In this document: positions 1 to 7,869 of the stretch, piece after piece | Layout of the letters: every line of letters starts with the position of its first letter | Position numbering within the stretch: the first letter of the stretch is position 1 | The notes under the pieces: model-generated | Seen by the model: only the letters and a program-made list of their open reading frames with translations | Told to the model about the DNA's origin: nothing | Databases searched by the model: none | Translations under genes and position numbers: made by a program | Assembly: GCF_018279705.1 (NCBI RefSeq) | Contig: NZ_CP036498.1 | Span: 2,001,001 to 2,065,000 of the forward strand | From: Tardiphaga alba | GTDB taxonomy: Bacteria > Pseudomonadota > Alphaproteobacteria > Rhizobiales > Xanthobacteraceae | Direction of reading: 5' to 3' | DNA length: 64,000 nt

Positions 1-483
1 CTCGACGGCTATGGCGCCGGCGTGCTGGTCCAGCAGGTGCAGCTGCAGAAGGTCGATCCGCCCGCACAGGTCATCGACGCGTTCCGTGACGTCCAGGCGG
101 CGCAGGCCGACGCCCAGCGTCTGCAGAACGAAGCGCAGACCTATACCAACCGCATCGTCCCCGATGCGCGCGGTCGTGCTGCACAGATCCTGCAGGTTGC
201 CGAAGGTTATCGCGAACAGGCGATTGCCGAAGCCAAGGGTCAGAGCGACCGCTTCCTGAAAGTTTATGAAGAGTACAAGAAGGCGCCGGACGTGACCCGT
301 CAGCGTCTCTATCTCGAAACCATGGAAAAGATCCTCCATGGCGCCGAGAAGCTGATCAGCGATCCCGGCCAGGGCGCAGGCTCGCAGGGCGTTGTGCCTT
401 ATCTTCCCTTGAATGAACTGACGCCGCGCCGTCAGCCACCGGCGACATCTGGTCAGCCTCAGCAGAGTGGGGTCACCCGATGA
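1..483 (+). CDS. hflK: HflK, FtsH protease modulator (3' part)
   Basis: C-terminal part (160 codons) of the SPFH/band-7 protein HflK; the 5' end lies outside the window. HflK and HflC form a periplasm-facing inner-membrane complex around the FtsH protease and tune its activity. The visible part holds the end of the SPFH domain (QVQLQKVDPPAQVIDAFRDV), the long charged Ala/Glu/Gln-rich coiled-coil helix and a low-complexity Pro/Gln tail, as expected for this family. The stop overlaps the hflC start (ATGA at 480-483), so translation is probably coupled. Identification rests on the family pattern and on the hflC partner directly behind it. Confidence 0.93.
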   Translation, partial: LDGYGAGVLVQQVQLQKVDPPAQVIDAFRDVQAAQADAQRLQNEAQTYTNRIVPDARGRAAQILQVAEGYREQAIAEAKGQSDRFLKVYEEYKKAPDVTRQRLYLETMEKILHGAEKLISDPGQGAGSQGVVPYLPLNELTPRRQPPATSGQPQQSGVTR

Positions 484-1370
484 AAACCGGTATCTCAGGT
501 ATCGTCGCACTGATCGTCATATTGGTGCTGGTCATCCTCGGCTTCGGCTCGCTCTACACGGTGCAGCAGACGCAGCAGGCCCTCGTGGTTCGCCTTGGTG
601 AGCCCATCCGCGTGGTCACCGATCCGGGCCTGAACTTCAAGGTCCCGTTCATCGACAGCGTGATCACCATCGACAAGCGCATTCTCGATCTTGAGAACCC
701 CGCGCAGGAAGTCATCGCCAACGACCAGCGTCGTTTGGTGGTGGATGCCTTCGCGCGCTATCGCATCAAGAACGCGCTGCGCTTCTATCAGAGCATCGGC
801 ACCATCCAGGCGGCCAACATCCAGCTGACGACGCTGCTCAACGCGGCGATGCGCCGTGTGCTCGGCGAGGTCAACTTCCTGCAGATCGTTCGTGACGACC
901 GCGAAGGCCTGATGAACAAGATCCGCGATCAGCTCGACCGCGAGGCCGACGGTTACGGCATTCAGGTGATCGACGTGCGTATCCGCCGCGCCGATCTGCC
1001 CGATGCCAACAGCCAGGCGGTCTATCAGCGCATGCAGACCGAACGTCAGCGCGAAGCGGCCGAGTTCCGTGCGCAGGGTGGCCAGAAGGCTCAGGAAATC
1101 CGCTCCAAGGCGGATCGTGAGGCGACGGTCATCATCGCAGATGCGAATGGACAGGCTGAGTCGATCCGGGGCTCCGGCGACGGCGAGCGCAACCGTCTGT
1201 TCGCTGAGGCCTACAACAAGGATGCCGACTTCTTCGCCTTCTACCGGTCGATGACGGCCTATGAGAACGGCCTGAAGCAGGGCGACACCCGTTACCTGCT
1301 ACGGCCGGATTCGGAGTTCTTCCGCTTCTTCGCCAATCCATCGGGCAAGCCTGCCGCGGCGAAGCCATAA
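480..1370 (+). CDS. hflC: HflC, FtsH protease modulator
   Basis: 296 aa, normal length. An N-terminal transmembrane helix (about residues 8-28) is followed by the SPFH domain, which begins near VQQTQQALVVRLGEPIRVV. A long coiled-coil region rich in Arg/Glu/Ala (about 180-235) contains the EAAEFRAQGGQKAQEIRSKA stretch. It partners HflK in the FtsH-regulating ring of the inner membrane. It overlaps hflK by 4 bases. A hairpin at 1433-1463 follows, then a small DUF2065 gene and degP, the usual quality-control cluster of Rhizobiales. Confidence 0.95.
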   Translation: MKTGISGIVALIVILVLVILGFGSLYTVQQTQQALVVRLGEPIRVVTDPGLNFKVPFIDSVITIDKRILDLENPAQEVIANDQRRLVVDAFARYRIKNALRFYQSIGTIQAANIQLTTLLNAAMRRVLGEVNFLQIVRDDREGLMNKIRDQLDREADGYGIQVIDVRIRRADLPDANSQAVYQRMQTERQREAAEFRAQGGQKAQEIRSKADREATVIIADANGQAESIRGSGDGERNRLFAEAYNKDADFFAFYRSMTAYENGLKQGDTRYLLRPDSEFFRFFANPSGKPAAAKP

Positions 1371-1432
1371 CGGCAGGTTGCGCGGCGCAAACGGAATCCC
1401 CGTTTTGCGTTCGTCGCCACTCTGATCTAAGG

Positions 1433-1463
1433 ATGAGGCGCATCGTCACACGATGCGCCTCAT
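1433..1463 (+). terminator. Hairpin after hflC
   Basis: Perfect inverted repeat with 14-base arms (1433-1446 and 1450-1463) around a 3-base loop. It is followed by a T-containing stretch (TTTGCTTT). It lies between hflC and the DUF2065 gene and probably ends or attenuates the hflKC transcript. Confidence 0.6.
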
Positions 1464-1515
1464 TTGCTTTCCAAAAGCAAGAAACTGCACACAGGGTGCG
1501 AACGTTTAGGAGTTG

Positions 1516-1722
1516 ATGCCGGTGGGGTCCATAGCGTTCGCCGACTTCCTCATCGGCCTCGGAATTCTGCTCGTGTTCGAGGGCATCCTGTTCCTGGCAT
1601 TCCCGAGCTGGATGCGCCGCGCCATGAAGAGCGCGCTGGCCTCGCCCGACAACATCCTGCGCCTCGCCGGTATTATCTCGGCGGTCGGCGGCCTGATCCT
1701 GATCTGGTTCATAAGGCGCTGA
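1516..1722 (+). CDS. DUF2065 (YjeT-like) small membrane protein
   Basis: About 68 aa with two hydrophobic segments, one near the N-terminus (ADFLIGLGILLVFEGILFL) and one at the C-terminus (AGIISAVGGLILIWF), ending in Arg-Arg. This matches the DUF2065/YjeT family, which sits beside hflC in many proteobacteria; its role is unknown. The start is uncertain. An AGGAG at 1508-1512 is very close to TTG 1513 and ATG 1516, and is better spaced for GTG 1522. All are in frame and give nearly the same protein. Confidence 0.75.
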   Translation: MPVGSIAFADFLIGLGILLVFEGILFLAFPSWMRRAMKSALASPDNILRLAGIISAVGGLILIWFIRR

Positions 1723-1909
1723 GGCGCTCCTGAAAACCGAGTAAGCTCAACGGCTTCGCGTTTCGCCACATCGGCATTTCGCCGCAATTTGACGCTCTGC
1801 TGCCTGCAGCATCGTGACCGCACGGGTTCCGCGTGAGGCTTGCGCAATCCCGCGGTTCGGGCGCACTCTGAGCGCCAATTGCCGACTCTCGTCAGGAGAC
1901 ATTTCTCAT

Positions 1910-3424
1910 ATGTCCATCGCGACTCCCGTTCTCTCGTCCACGCGCCGCGCCCTGCGTCCGCTGATTGCAGCGCTCGCCGTCGGCAGCTTTATCGCCGGCG
2001 CGTCGGTGCCTGCCGCCGCACGCGGTCCGGATGGCATTGCCGATGTCGCCGAGAAGGTGATCGACTCGGTGGTCAACATCTCGACCACCTCGACCGTCGA
2101 GGCCAAGAACAGCGGCGAGGGCGGTGGCAACCGGGGTGCAACGCCGCAATTGCCGCCCGGCTCGCCGTTCGAGGAATTCTTCGAGGACTTCTTCAAGAAC
2201 CGCGGAGGCCGTGGCGGCGAGAAGGGCGGCGGCATGCAGCCGCGCAAGACCAATTCGCTCGGCTCCGGTTTCATCATCGATGCGTCGGGCTTCGTAGTCA
2301 CCAACAACCACGTCATCGACGGCGCCGACGAGATCACCGTCATCATGAATGACGGCACCAAGATCAAGGCCGAGCTGATCGGCGTCGACAAGAAGACCGA
2401 CCTCGCGCTGCTCAAGTTCACGCCGGTAAAGCCGGTGACCGCGGTGAAGTTCGGCGACAGCGACAAGCTGCGGCTCGGCGAATGGGTGATCGCCATCGGC
2501 AATCCGTTCTCGCTCGGTGGCAGCGTCACTGCCGGCATCGTTTCGGCGCGTAACCGCGAGATCAATAACGGCCCGTTCGACAGCTACATCCAGACCGACG
2601 CCTCGATCAATCGCGGCAATTCCGGTGGCCCACTGTTCAATCTCGATGGCGAAGTGGTCGGCGTCAACACGCTGATCATCTCGCCCACCGGCGGCTCGAT
2701 CGGTCTCGGTTTTGCCGTGCCGTCGAAGACGGTCGCCGGCGTGATCGAGCAGCTGCGCGAATACAAGGAAGTGCGCCGCGGCTGGCTTGGTGTTCGTATC
2801 CAGCCGGTCACCGACGAGATCGCCGAGAGCCTCAACATCAAGCCCGCGCGCGGCGCGCTGATCGCCGGCGTCGATGACAAGGGCCCGGCGAAGCCCGCCG
2901 GCCTTGAGCCCGGCGACGTCGTCGTCAAGTTCGACGGCAAGGACGTCAAGGAGCCGAAGGACCTGTCGCGCATCGTTGCCGGCACTGCAGTCGGCAAGGC
3001 CGTCGATGTGCAGATCATCCGCAAGGGCAAGGAGGAGACCAAGAAGGTTACGCTTGGCCGCATGGAGGATGACAAGCCGGTTCAGGCCTCGCTGAAGGCA
3101 GCACCGGAAGCGGAGAAGCCGGCCACGCAGAAGGCGCTCGGTCTCGATCTCACGGCGCTGAGCAAGGACCTGCGCACCAAGTACAAGATCAAGGACAGCG
3201 TAAAGGGCGTCGTCGTCACCGGCGTGGACAGTGGTTCGGATGCTGCCGAAAAGCGCCTCGCAGCCGGCGATGTCATCGTCGAGGTCGCGCAGGAAGCCGT
3301 GACCAACGCTGCCGACGTCAAGAAGCGCATCGATGCCGTGAAGAAGGACGGCAAGAAGTCGGTCCTGATGCTGGTGTCGAACGGCGAGGGCGAGCTGCGG
3401 TTCGTCGCGCTGAGCTTGCAGTAG
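1910..3424 (+). CDS. degP: DegP/MucD-type periplasmic serine protease
   Basis: 504 aa HtrA-family protease and chaperone that degrades or refolds damaged envelope proteins. The start at 1910 is preceded by AGGAG and gives a signal peptide ending near AGASVPAAARG. A trypsin-like domain shows the catalytic triad: His in NNHVIDGAD, Asp in KKTDLALL, Ser in NRGNSGGPLFN. Two PDZ domains follow (about residues 290-380 and 410-500). A Gly-rich, acidic LA loop lies early in the protease domain. It is downstream of hflKC, so membrane (FtsH/HflKC) and periplasmic quality control are clustered. Confidence 0.95.
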   Translation: MSIATPVLSSTRRALRPLIAALAVGSFIAGASVPAAARGPDGIADVAEKVIDSVVNISTTSTVEAKNSGEGGGNRGATPQLPPGSPFEEFFEDFFKNRGGRGGEKGGGMQPRKTNSLGSGFIIDASGFVVTNNHVIDGADEITVIMNDGTKIKAELIGVDKKTDLALLKFTPVKPVTAVKFGDSDKLRLGEWVIAIGNPFSLGGSVTAGIVSARNREINNGPFDSYIQTDASINRGNSGGPLFNLDGEVVGVNTLIISPTGGSIGLGFAVPSKTVAGVIEQLREYKEVRRGWLGVRIQPVTDEIAESLNIKPARGALIAGVDDKGPAKPAGLEPGDVVVKFDGKDVKEPKDLSRIVAGTAVGKAVDVQIIRKGKEETKKVTLGRMEDDKPVQASLKAAPEAEKPATQKALGLDLTALSKDLRTKYKIKDSVKGVVVTGVDSGSDAAEKRLAAGDVIVEVAQEAVTNAADVKKRIDAVKKDGKKSVLMLVSNGEGELRFVALSLQ

Positions 3425-3634
3425 TCTCTTCTCCCTCCCCTAGCGCGGCGTAGCCGCGCGACGCGGGGAGGGTGGATCGAACGCGAAGCGTTCGAGACGG
3501 GTGGGGTCTATCCCCACGCTCGGACGTCACGTGGGGAGAGACCCCACCCCCGCCTATCGGCGGACTACGACGGACAAATTCGTCCGTCGGACCCCATTCG
3601 CTACGCTCCGGGGACGGAGATTACGTCGATAGCG
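3425..3634. repeat. GC-rich intergenic hairpin repeat
   Basis: 210 bases with no gene. It is rich in short inverted repeats. It contains 29 bases (3521-3549) found identically at 26861-26889 in another intergenic region, which marks it as a dispersed extragenic element. It lies between the convergent degP and serB genes and may also help to end both transcripts. Confidence 0.6.
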
Positions 3635-4537
3635 CTAGCTCACAAACTCTGATCGCTTATACCCTTGCGCATACAGCAGCGCGCTGAGATCGCCGAAATC
3701 GATCCGCCCATGCGCGGCTGCCGCCACGGCCGGCTTCGCATGAAACGCGACGCCAAGCCCGGCATCGCCGATCATTGCGAGATCGTTGGCGCCATCTCCA
3801 ACCGCCATCGTGTCGATCTGGTCGAGATCGGCGGCTTCGCGCAGCTCGACCAGCGTCGCCAGCTTCGCCGCCTTGCCGAGGATCGGCTCCGCCACGGTGC
3901 CGGTGAGCTTGCCGTCCTTCACATGCAGCTCGTTGGCGCGGTTTTCCTGGAAGCCGACCAGCTCCGCGACCTTTGCAGTGAACAGCGTGAAGCCACCTGA
4001 GACGAGACAGGTGTAAGCCCCATGCGCACGCATGGTCTGTACCAGTTCGCGGCCGCCCGGCGTCAGCGTGATACGCTCGGCCAGCGTCTCGTCGATCACC
4101 GTGACGGGCAGATCCTTCAGCAGCGCCACGCGCTCGCGCAGCGCCGGCTCGAACTCGATCTCGCCCCGCATGGCGCGTTCGGTGATCGCAGCCACATGGG
4201 CCTTGAGGCCAGCAAAATCCGCGAGTTCGTCGATGCATTCCTGGCCGATCATGGTGGAATCCATGTCAGCGAGAAAAAGCTTCTTGCGTCGATTGGCCTG
4301 AGGCTGCACCACAACATCGATCGGCATGTCGCCCCGCGCGGCGCGCAGGCGGTCGGCAAAAATGATCTGGTCGGTGGCGCCGGTCTTGTCGCTTGTGAAC
4401 AGGATGTCGGCGGCGACGCCGTCGCTCAGCCAGTGCAGTTCGGTATCGCCGGGCAGAAGCGCACGCAGACCATCGATCACCGTGCTATCGAGAGCGGGAT
4501 CAGCGGGGTTGCAGATCAGGGTGGCAACGAGAGACAT
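3635..4537 (-). CDS. serB: Phosphoserine phosphatase SerB
   Basis: 300 aa. Last step of serine synthesis: O-phosphoserine to serine. An N-terminal ACT-like region (about 1-80) precedes the HAD phosphatase domain. HAD motif I is [14 protein letters not shown] (nucleophile and acid Asp), motif II the Ser in CLVSGGFT, motif III the Lys in LGKAAKL, and motif [11 protein letters not shown]. The ATG at 4537 lies only 3 bases from the divergent miaA start, so the promoters must overlap the neighbouring coding sequences. Confidence 0.96.
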   Translation of the reverse strand: MSLVATLICNPADPALDSTVIDGLRALLPGDTELHWLSDGVAADILFTSDKTGATDQIIFADRLRAARGDMPIDVVVQPQANRRKKLFLADMDSTMIGQECIDELADFAGLKAHVAAITERAMRGEIEFEPALRERVALLKDLPVTVIDETLAERITLTPGGRELVQTMRAHGAYTCLVSGGFTLFTAKVAELVGFQENRANELHVKDGKLTGTVAEPILGKAAKLATLVELREAADLDQIDTMAVGDGANDLAMIGDAGLGVAFHAKPAVAAAAHGRIDFGDLSALLYAQGYKRSEFVS

Positions 4538-4540
4538 GAC

Positions 4541-5464
4541 GTGAGTTCCAGGCCGGATAACAGAGCGCTGCTTATCGCAGGGCCGACCGCGAGCGGCAAG
4601 TCGGCGCTGGCGCTGGCGGTGGCGCGCGCGCGGGACGGTGTGGTCATCAATACCGACAGCATGCAGGTCTATCGCGACCTCCGCGTGCTGACGGCCCGGC
4701 CGACAGCGGACGAGCAGGCCATGGCCCCGCACCGCCTCTATGGCACCGTAGACGCCGCGGTGAACTTTTCGGCCGGCGCATGGGTGGACGCGGCGCGCGA
4801 CGTGCTTGCCGAGGTGAGGGAGCAGGGCAAGCTGCCGATCTTCATCGGCGGCTCCGGCCTTTATTTTAAGGCGCTGACGCGCGGCCTCTCCGCCGTGCCG
4901 CCGGTCCCCGACGCGGTGCGTGACGACGTCCGTGTGCGGCTCGAACGCCTCGGCCCGGAAGCCCTCCATGCTGAACTGGCAGCGCGTGACCCGGTGTCGG
5001 CGGCAAAACTCAATCTCCGCGACCGCACCCGCATTGCCCGTGCGCTCGAAGTTATCGAAGGCACCGGCCGCGCGCTGACCGACTGGCACAGTGACGCGCT
5101 GCCGCCGCTGCTGCCGCCGGATGGCGTGACGGCGGTGTTTCTCGCGCCGGATCGCGATGAGCTTTACGCCCGCATCGATGCGCGCTTCGTGCGCATGCTG
5201 GACGAGGGCGCGCTGGACGAGGTCGAAGCGCTCGCCGCGCGCAGGCTCGATCCGCTGCTGCCGGCGATGAAGGCCCATGGCGTGCCGGCCCTGATCAGAT
5301 ATCTCCGCGGCGAGATTTCGCGCGAGGAGGCCTGTGTCATCGGGCAGGCGGATACGCGCCATTATTCCAAACGGCAATTTACCTGGTTCCGGCACCAGCT
5401 GCCGGAGTTCGAATGGATGACGCCGGAGGCGGCGGGGGCGAAGCTGGACACTGCTTTTGCCTAA
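4541..5464 (+). CDS. miaA: tRNA dimethylallyltransferase MiaA
   Basis: 307 aa. Adds a dimethylallyl group to A37 of tRNAs that read UNN codons. The GTG start at 4541 gives a protein beginning [20 protein letters not shown], with the P-loop GPTASGKS, then DSMQVYRDL, the IFIGGSGLY segment and [11 protein letters not shown] near the C-terminus. All are family signatures. An open reading frame extends upstream to 4022, but that part is antisense to serB and not plausible. The gene is divergent from serB with a 3-base gap. Confidence 0.95.
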   Translation: MSSRPDNRALLIAGPTASGKSALALAVARARDGVVINTDSMQVYRDLRVLTARPTADEQAMAPHRLYGTVDAAVNFSAGAWVDAARDVLAEVREQGKLPIFIGGSGLYFKALTRGLSAVPPVPDAVRDDVRVRLERLGPEALHAELAARDPVSAAKLNLRDRTRIARALEVIEGTGRALTDWHSDALPPLLPPDGVTAVFLAPDRDELYARIDARFVRMLDEGALDEVEALAARRLDPLLPAMKAHGVPALIRYLRGEISREEACVIGQADTRHYSKRQFTWFRHQLPEFEWMTPEAAGAKLDTAFA

Positions 5465-5476
5465 TATGTTGCGGTG

Positions 5477-5495
5477 TGTACCATAGAGTGGTACA
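5477..5495. promoter_or_regulatory. Palindromic operator before higB
   Basis: TGTACC (5477-5482) and GGTACA (5490-5495) form an inverted repeat around 7 bases, 22 bases before the higB start. Placement and symmetry suit autoregulation by the HigA antitoxin. No binding data exist here, so this is inference. Confidence 0.5.
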
Positions 5496-5516
5496 TTGCC
5501 TCATGGGGCGTTGGCG

Positions 5517-5813
5517 ATGATCGTAGGATTTCGCGATGGCTGGCTGCAATCCTTCTTCGTGGACGATGTACGTTCTCGCCATATTCCGAGCGACCTCGAA
5601 AGTCGGCTGTTTCGTAGACTTCAGATGATCGATGACGCTGTCACCGACCTGGATCTCCGCATGCCGCCGAGCAATCATTTCGAGAAGCTGCGGGGCACGC
5701 TTGCTGGCTTTTACTCGATCCGTGTCAACGATCAGTGGCGGCTGATTTTCCGCTGGGACGGCGCCCGAGGTGAGGCCGCTGGTGTTTATCTCGACGATCA
5801 TAGTTATAGGTGA
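5517..5813 (+). CDS. higB: HigB-type mRNA interferase toxin
   Basis: 98 aa, RelE/HigB fold family. HigB toxins cut mRNA at the ribosome. The protein shows the family pattern: short N-terminal strand, helices, then NHFEKLRGTLAGFYSIRV and QWRLIFRW strands, and a terminal histidine (YLDDHSY). The ATG at 5517 is preferred to upstream in-frame starts because the expected protein begins at MIVGFRDGWLQSFF. It lies 8 bases before the antitoxin gene, in the toxin-first order typical of hig loci. Confidence 0.85.
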   Translation: MIVGFRDGWLQSFFVDDVRSRHIPSDLESRLFRRLQMIDDAVTDLDLRMPPSNHFEKLRGTLAGFYSIRVNDQWRLIFRWDGARGEAAGVYLDDHSYR

Positions 5814-5821
5814 GGTGACCC

Positions 5822-6130
5822 ATGCTCATGACCAAGCGCAAGCCGGCGACGATTGGCGAGATTCTCTCTGAGGAATTCATGCAGCCGCTCGGCCTGACGC
5901 AGGGCGCGCTTGCTGATGCCATGGGCGTACAGCGCAAGCATGTGAACGAGCTATGCAATGATCGCCGCGGCGTGACAGCCGCAACCGCGCTCATTCTCGC
6001 GCGCGTATTTGGCAATAGTCCGGACTTCTGGCTGAACGTTCAGCGCCGAAATGATCTCTGGCAAGCGATGCATTCCCCCGAAGAACGTGCCCGGATCGAA
6101 CGCGCCAAACCGCTGGTGAAGGCGGCGTGA
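5822..6130 (+). CDS. higA: HigA-type antitoxin
   Basis: 102 aa with an Xre-type helix-turn-helix. GEILSEEFMQPLGLTQGALA and MGVQRKHVNELCNDRRGV form the DNA-binding unit and FGNSPDFWLNVQ is the usual HigA/VapI continuation. It would neutralise HigB and repress the operon through the palindrome at 5477-5495. ATG 5828 (six bases downstream) is an equally possible start. Confidence 0.9.
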   Translation: MLMTKRKPATIGEILSEEFMQPLGLTQGALADAMGVQRKHVNELCNDRRGVTAATALILARVFGNSPDFWLNVQRRNDLWQAMHSPEERARIERAKPLVKAA

Positions 6131-6139
6131 TAAGCGATA

Positions 6140-6165
6140 GGTGGGCAAAGCGCAGCGTGCCCACC
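6140..6165. terminator. Hairpin between higA and the tyrosinase gene
   Basis: GGTGGGCA (6140-6147) and TGCCCACC (6158-6165) form an 8-bp stem between two convergent genes. There is no clear T-run. The same GGTGGGCA core appears in the longer hairpin at 25651-25744, so it may be an extragenic repeat used as a terminator. Confidence 0.4.
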
Positions 6166-6197
6166 GTATTCACGGCATTTTAATGTGGCGCGCGATG

Positions 6198-7579
6198 CTA
6201 CTGCGCGACCTCGACAGAGAAACTGTCGATTGTAATCTGCCCCCGACGTGATCCGGCGGCTTCGCCGACGATCGTGACGTTCTTGTTGTTGCTGAGAAAC
6301 TGGCGCGCGGCGTCATCGATCGGCAGCGTGATATTCTGTTTCTCCGTCGCATTGCCTTTCATGACGGGGAGCGTCGAGAAAGCCCCCAAAGCAACGCTCG
6401 CTCCGCCATTGGCCTTTGCGATGACGTTGATCGTGGCCGGCCGATCCGCAATCGGTACGCCTTCGAGGACGACCACCGCGCTGCCCTGCGTCTGGGCGGG
6501 GAGTTTCGAGAGCGAGTCCTGCAGATTGCCCGGTAGTTCGATCGCCAGACCTGGCCCCGAAATCTCGCGGGAGATCGATGTGCTGAGCGGCAGCGTAAAT
6601 CTCCGCAAGACCTGATCGGAGACCGTCGCGACGACCTGTTCTTCGAGGCGCTCGCGGTCGTAGCGATAGTCTCCCGGCGACGTCACCGTATTCTGGAGGT
6701 CTGCGACCTTGTAGTCAGCGAATTCAAAATCGTTGCTGCGCGGGAAAGCGAAGTGGTGGTTCAACCACGTTGAATCGGGTGGATTGGCACGACGCTGCCC
6801 TGCGTTTCGCCAGACTTCCCACAACCGGTCAATATTGCCGTGGTGTAGCAGGAAGGCGGGATCACGCGGCGAGAGTCCGATCGCCATATTGCCGACTTTG
6901 TCGGTGGCGTCGTCATATCCGATGGCGGTGTGGATATAGTTGTGAGCGCCGGATTCCAGAGCGCCCGAATTGCGGGCGTTAGGAGCAGGCGCTTTTCCGC
7001 CGAATTGCTCGAAGCGTGTCACGGATATCAATGCGGCTTCGCTTTTACTCGGAACGCCCATGTCTTGATAGTTGATGGGCTTGCCTTGCCCGACCGGACC
7101 AAAACGCGTGGCGTCATACAGGGGATTGTTTCTGGTCTGGCTGCCTTTGGTGTAGGTCGGTTCGGCAAAGCTGGCAGGAAGCGTCGCGCGCTGCATCCAG
7201 TTCCAATAGGGCAAACGGAGTTGCGGTTCGCGGATCGCGGCCTGCAGGGCCTTCTCGAGATGGATGAGATAGGCGCGATGCCAAGGTAGAAAAACCACCA
7301 CCCGAAATGAATTTCATAATCCGGTTGGCCGAAGCACCAGAGATTGTGGTTGATCGCAAGCGATTCCCAGCCGTCGATCGCCGGACGCTTGCTGTAGTCA
7401 TCGCGCTTCCTCAGCACATCGACCGCATCGCGAAAGGCCTGCAGGGCGCCTTCGTCCTTTTCAAAGTCGACGACGTTTCGGCGGATTTTAGTATTGGCTT
7501 GGCTCAAGGAAAAGGTGTTGATCGATATAACAAACGCCGTAGTTGTTACTCCGGTCAAAAATTTTCTGCGAGACTGCAT
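6198..7579 (-). pseudogene. Tat-exported tyrosinase, frameshifted
   Basis: Two overlapping frames together encode one type-3 copper protein (about 460 aa). The 5' part, from ATG 7579 with GGAGG at 7586-7590, has a twin-arginine signal (SRRKFL) and the first copper site region (NHNLWCFGQPDYEIHFGWW). The 3' part continues in another frame with FLPWHRAYLIHLE, then the CuB site HNYIHTAIG and DPAFLLHHGNIDRLW, and a C-terminal beta domain. One base appears to be missing near the T5 run at about 7287-7296. Tyrosinases oxidise phenols to quinones and make melanin. The gene is either recently inactivated or carries a sequencing error; everything else is intact. Confidence 0.85.
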
Positions 7580-7613
7580 TGCATGCCTCCGAGGAAAATT
7601 GAACAATCAGGAA

Positions 7614-7641
7614 TTGACAGAGGCTACCAGTCGCATATAAC
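7614..7641 (+). promoter_or_regulatory. Predicted sigma-70 promoter of the ilvI leader
   Basis: TTGACA at 7614-7619 and TATAAC at 7636-7641 are 16 bases apart, close to consensus. Transcription would begin near 7648, about 26 bases before the leader-peptide ATG and 220 before ilvI. Strength and use are inferred from sequence only. Confidence 0.6.
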
Positions 7642-7673
7642 CCGCGCAAGTTTCGAACTCAAACGACCAAGTC

Positions 7674-7739
7674 ATGCGCAATAAAGTTACAAATCTTCTT
7701 ATTATCGTGGTACCCTGGCGCATCGCCGGGGGTAGCTGA
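7674..7739 (+). CDS. ilvI leader peptide (attenuator)
   Basis: A 21-codon open frame whose codons 8-13 read Leu-Leu-Ile-Ile-Val-Val, i.e. the three end products of the pathway in tandem. This is the classic layout of a ribosome-mediated attenuator. When charged branched-chain tRNAs are scarce, the ribosome should stall on these codons and change folding of the RNA behind it. A strong hairpin with 7-bp arms (7730-7736 and 7742-7748) overlaps the leader stop, and a terminator follows at 7770-7793. The acetolactate synthase gene begins at 7870. The ribosome binding site is weak to the eye. Confidence 0.82.
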   Translation: MRNKVTNLLIIVVPWRIAGGS

Positions 7740-7769
7740 CGGCTACCCACGATCCGAGCGGTGCGCACA

Positions 7770-7793
7770 GGGTCCTGAACGGGGCCCTTTTTT
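7770..7793 (+). terminator. Attenuator terminator before ilvI
   Basis: GGGTCC (7770-7775) pairs with GGGCCC (7782-7787, one G-U pair) and is followed by six Ts (7788-7793). It lies between the leader peptide and ilvI and would stop transcription when branched-chain amino acids are plentiful. Confidence 0.7.
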
Positions 7794-7869
7794 ATTGCCT
7801 GAACCATAGCCACAACGAACCAACCAGACCTCATCGACCAAAGCGCCCAGCGCGCATCCGGAGCCGACC

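Noticed and set aside
4022..4540. Upstream extension of the miaA reading frame
   Set aside because: It lies entirely antisense to serB, and the family starts just before the P-loop, so GTG 4541 is the better start.
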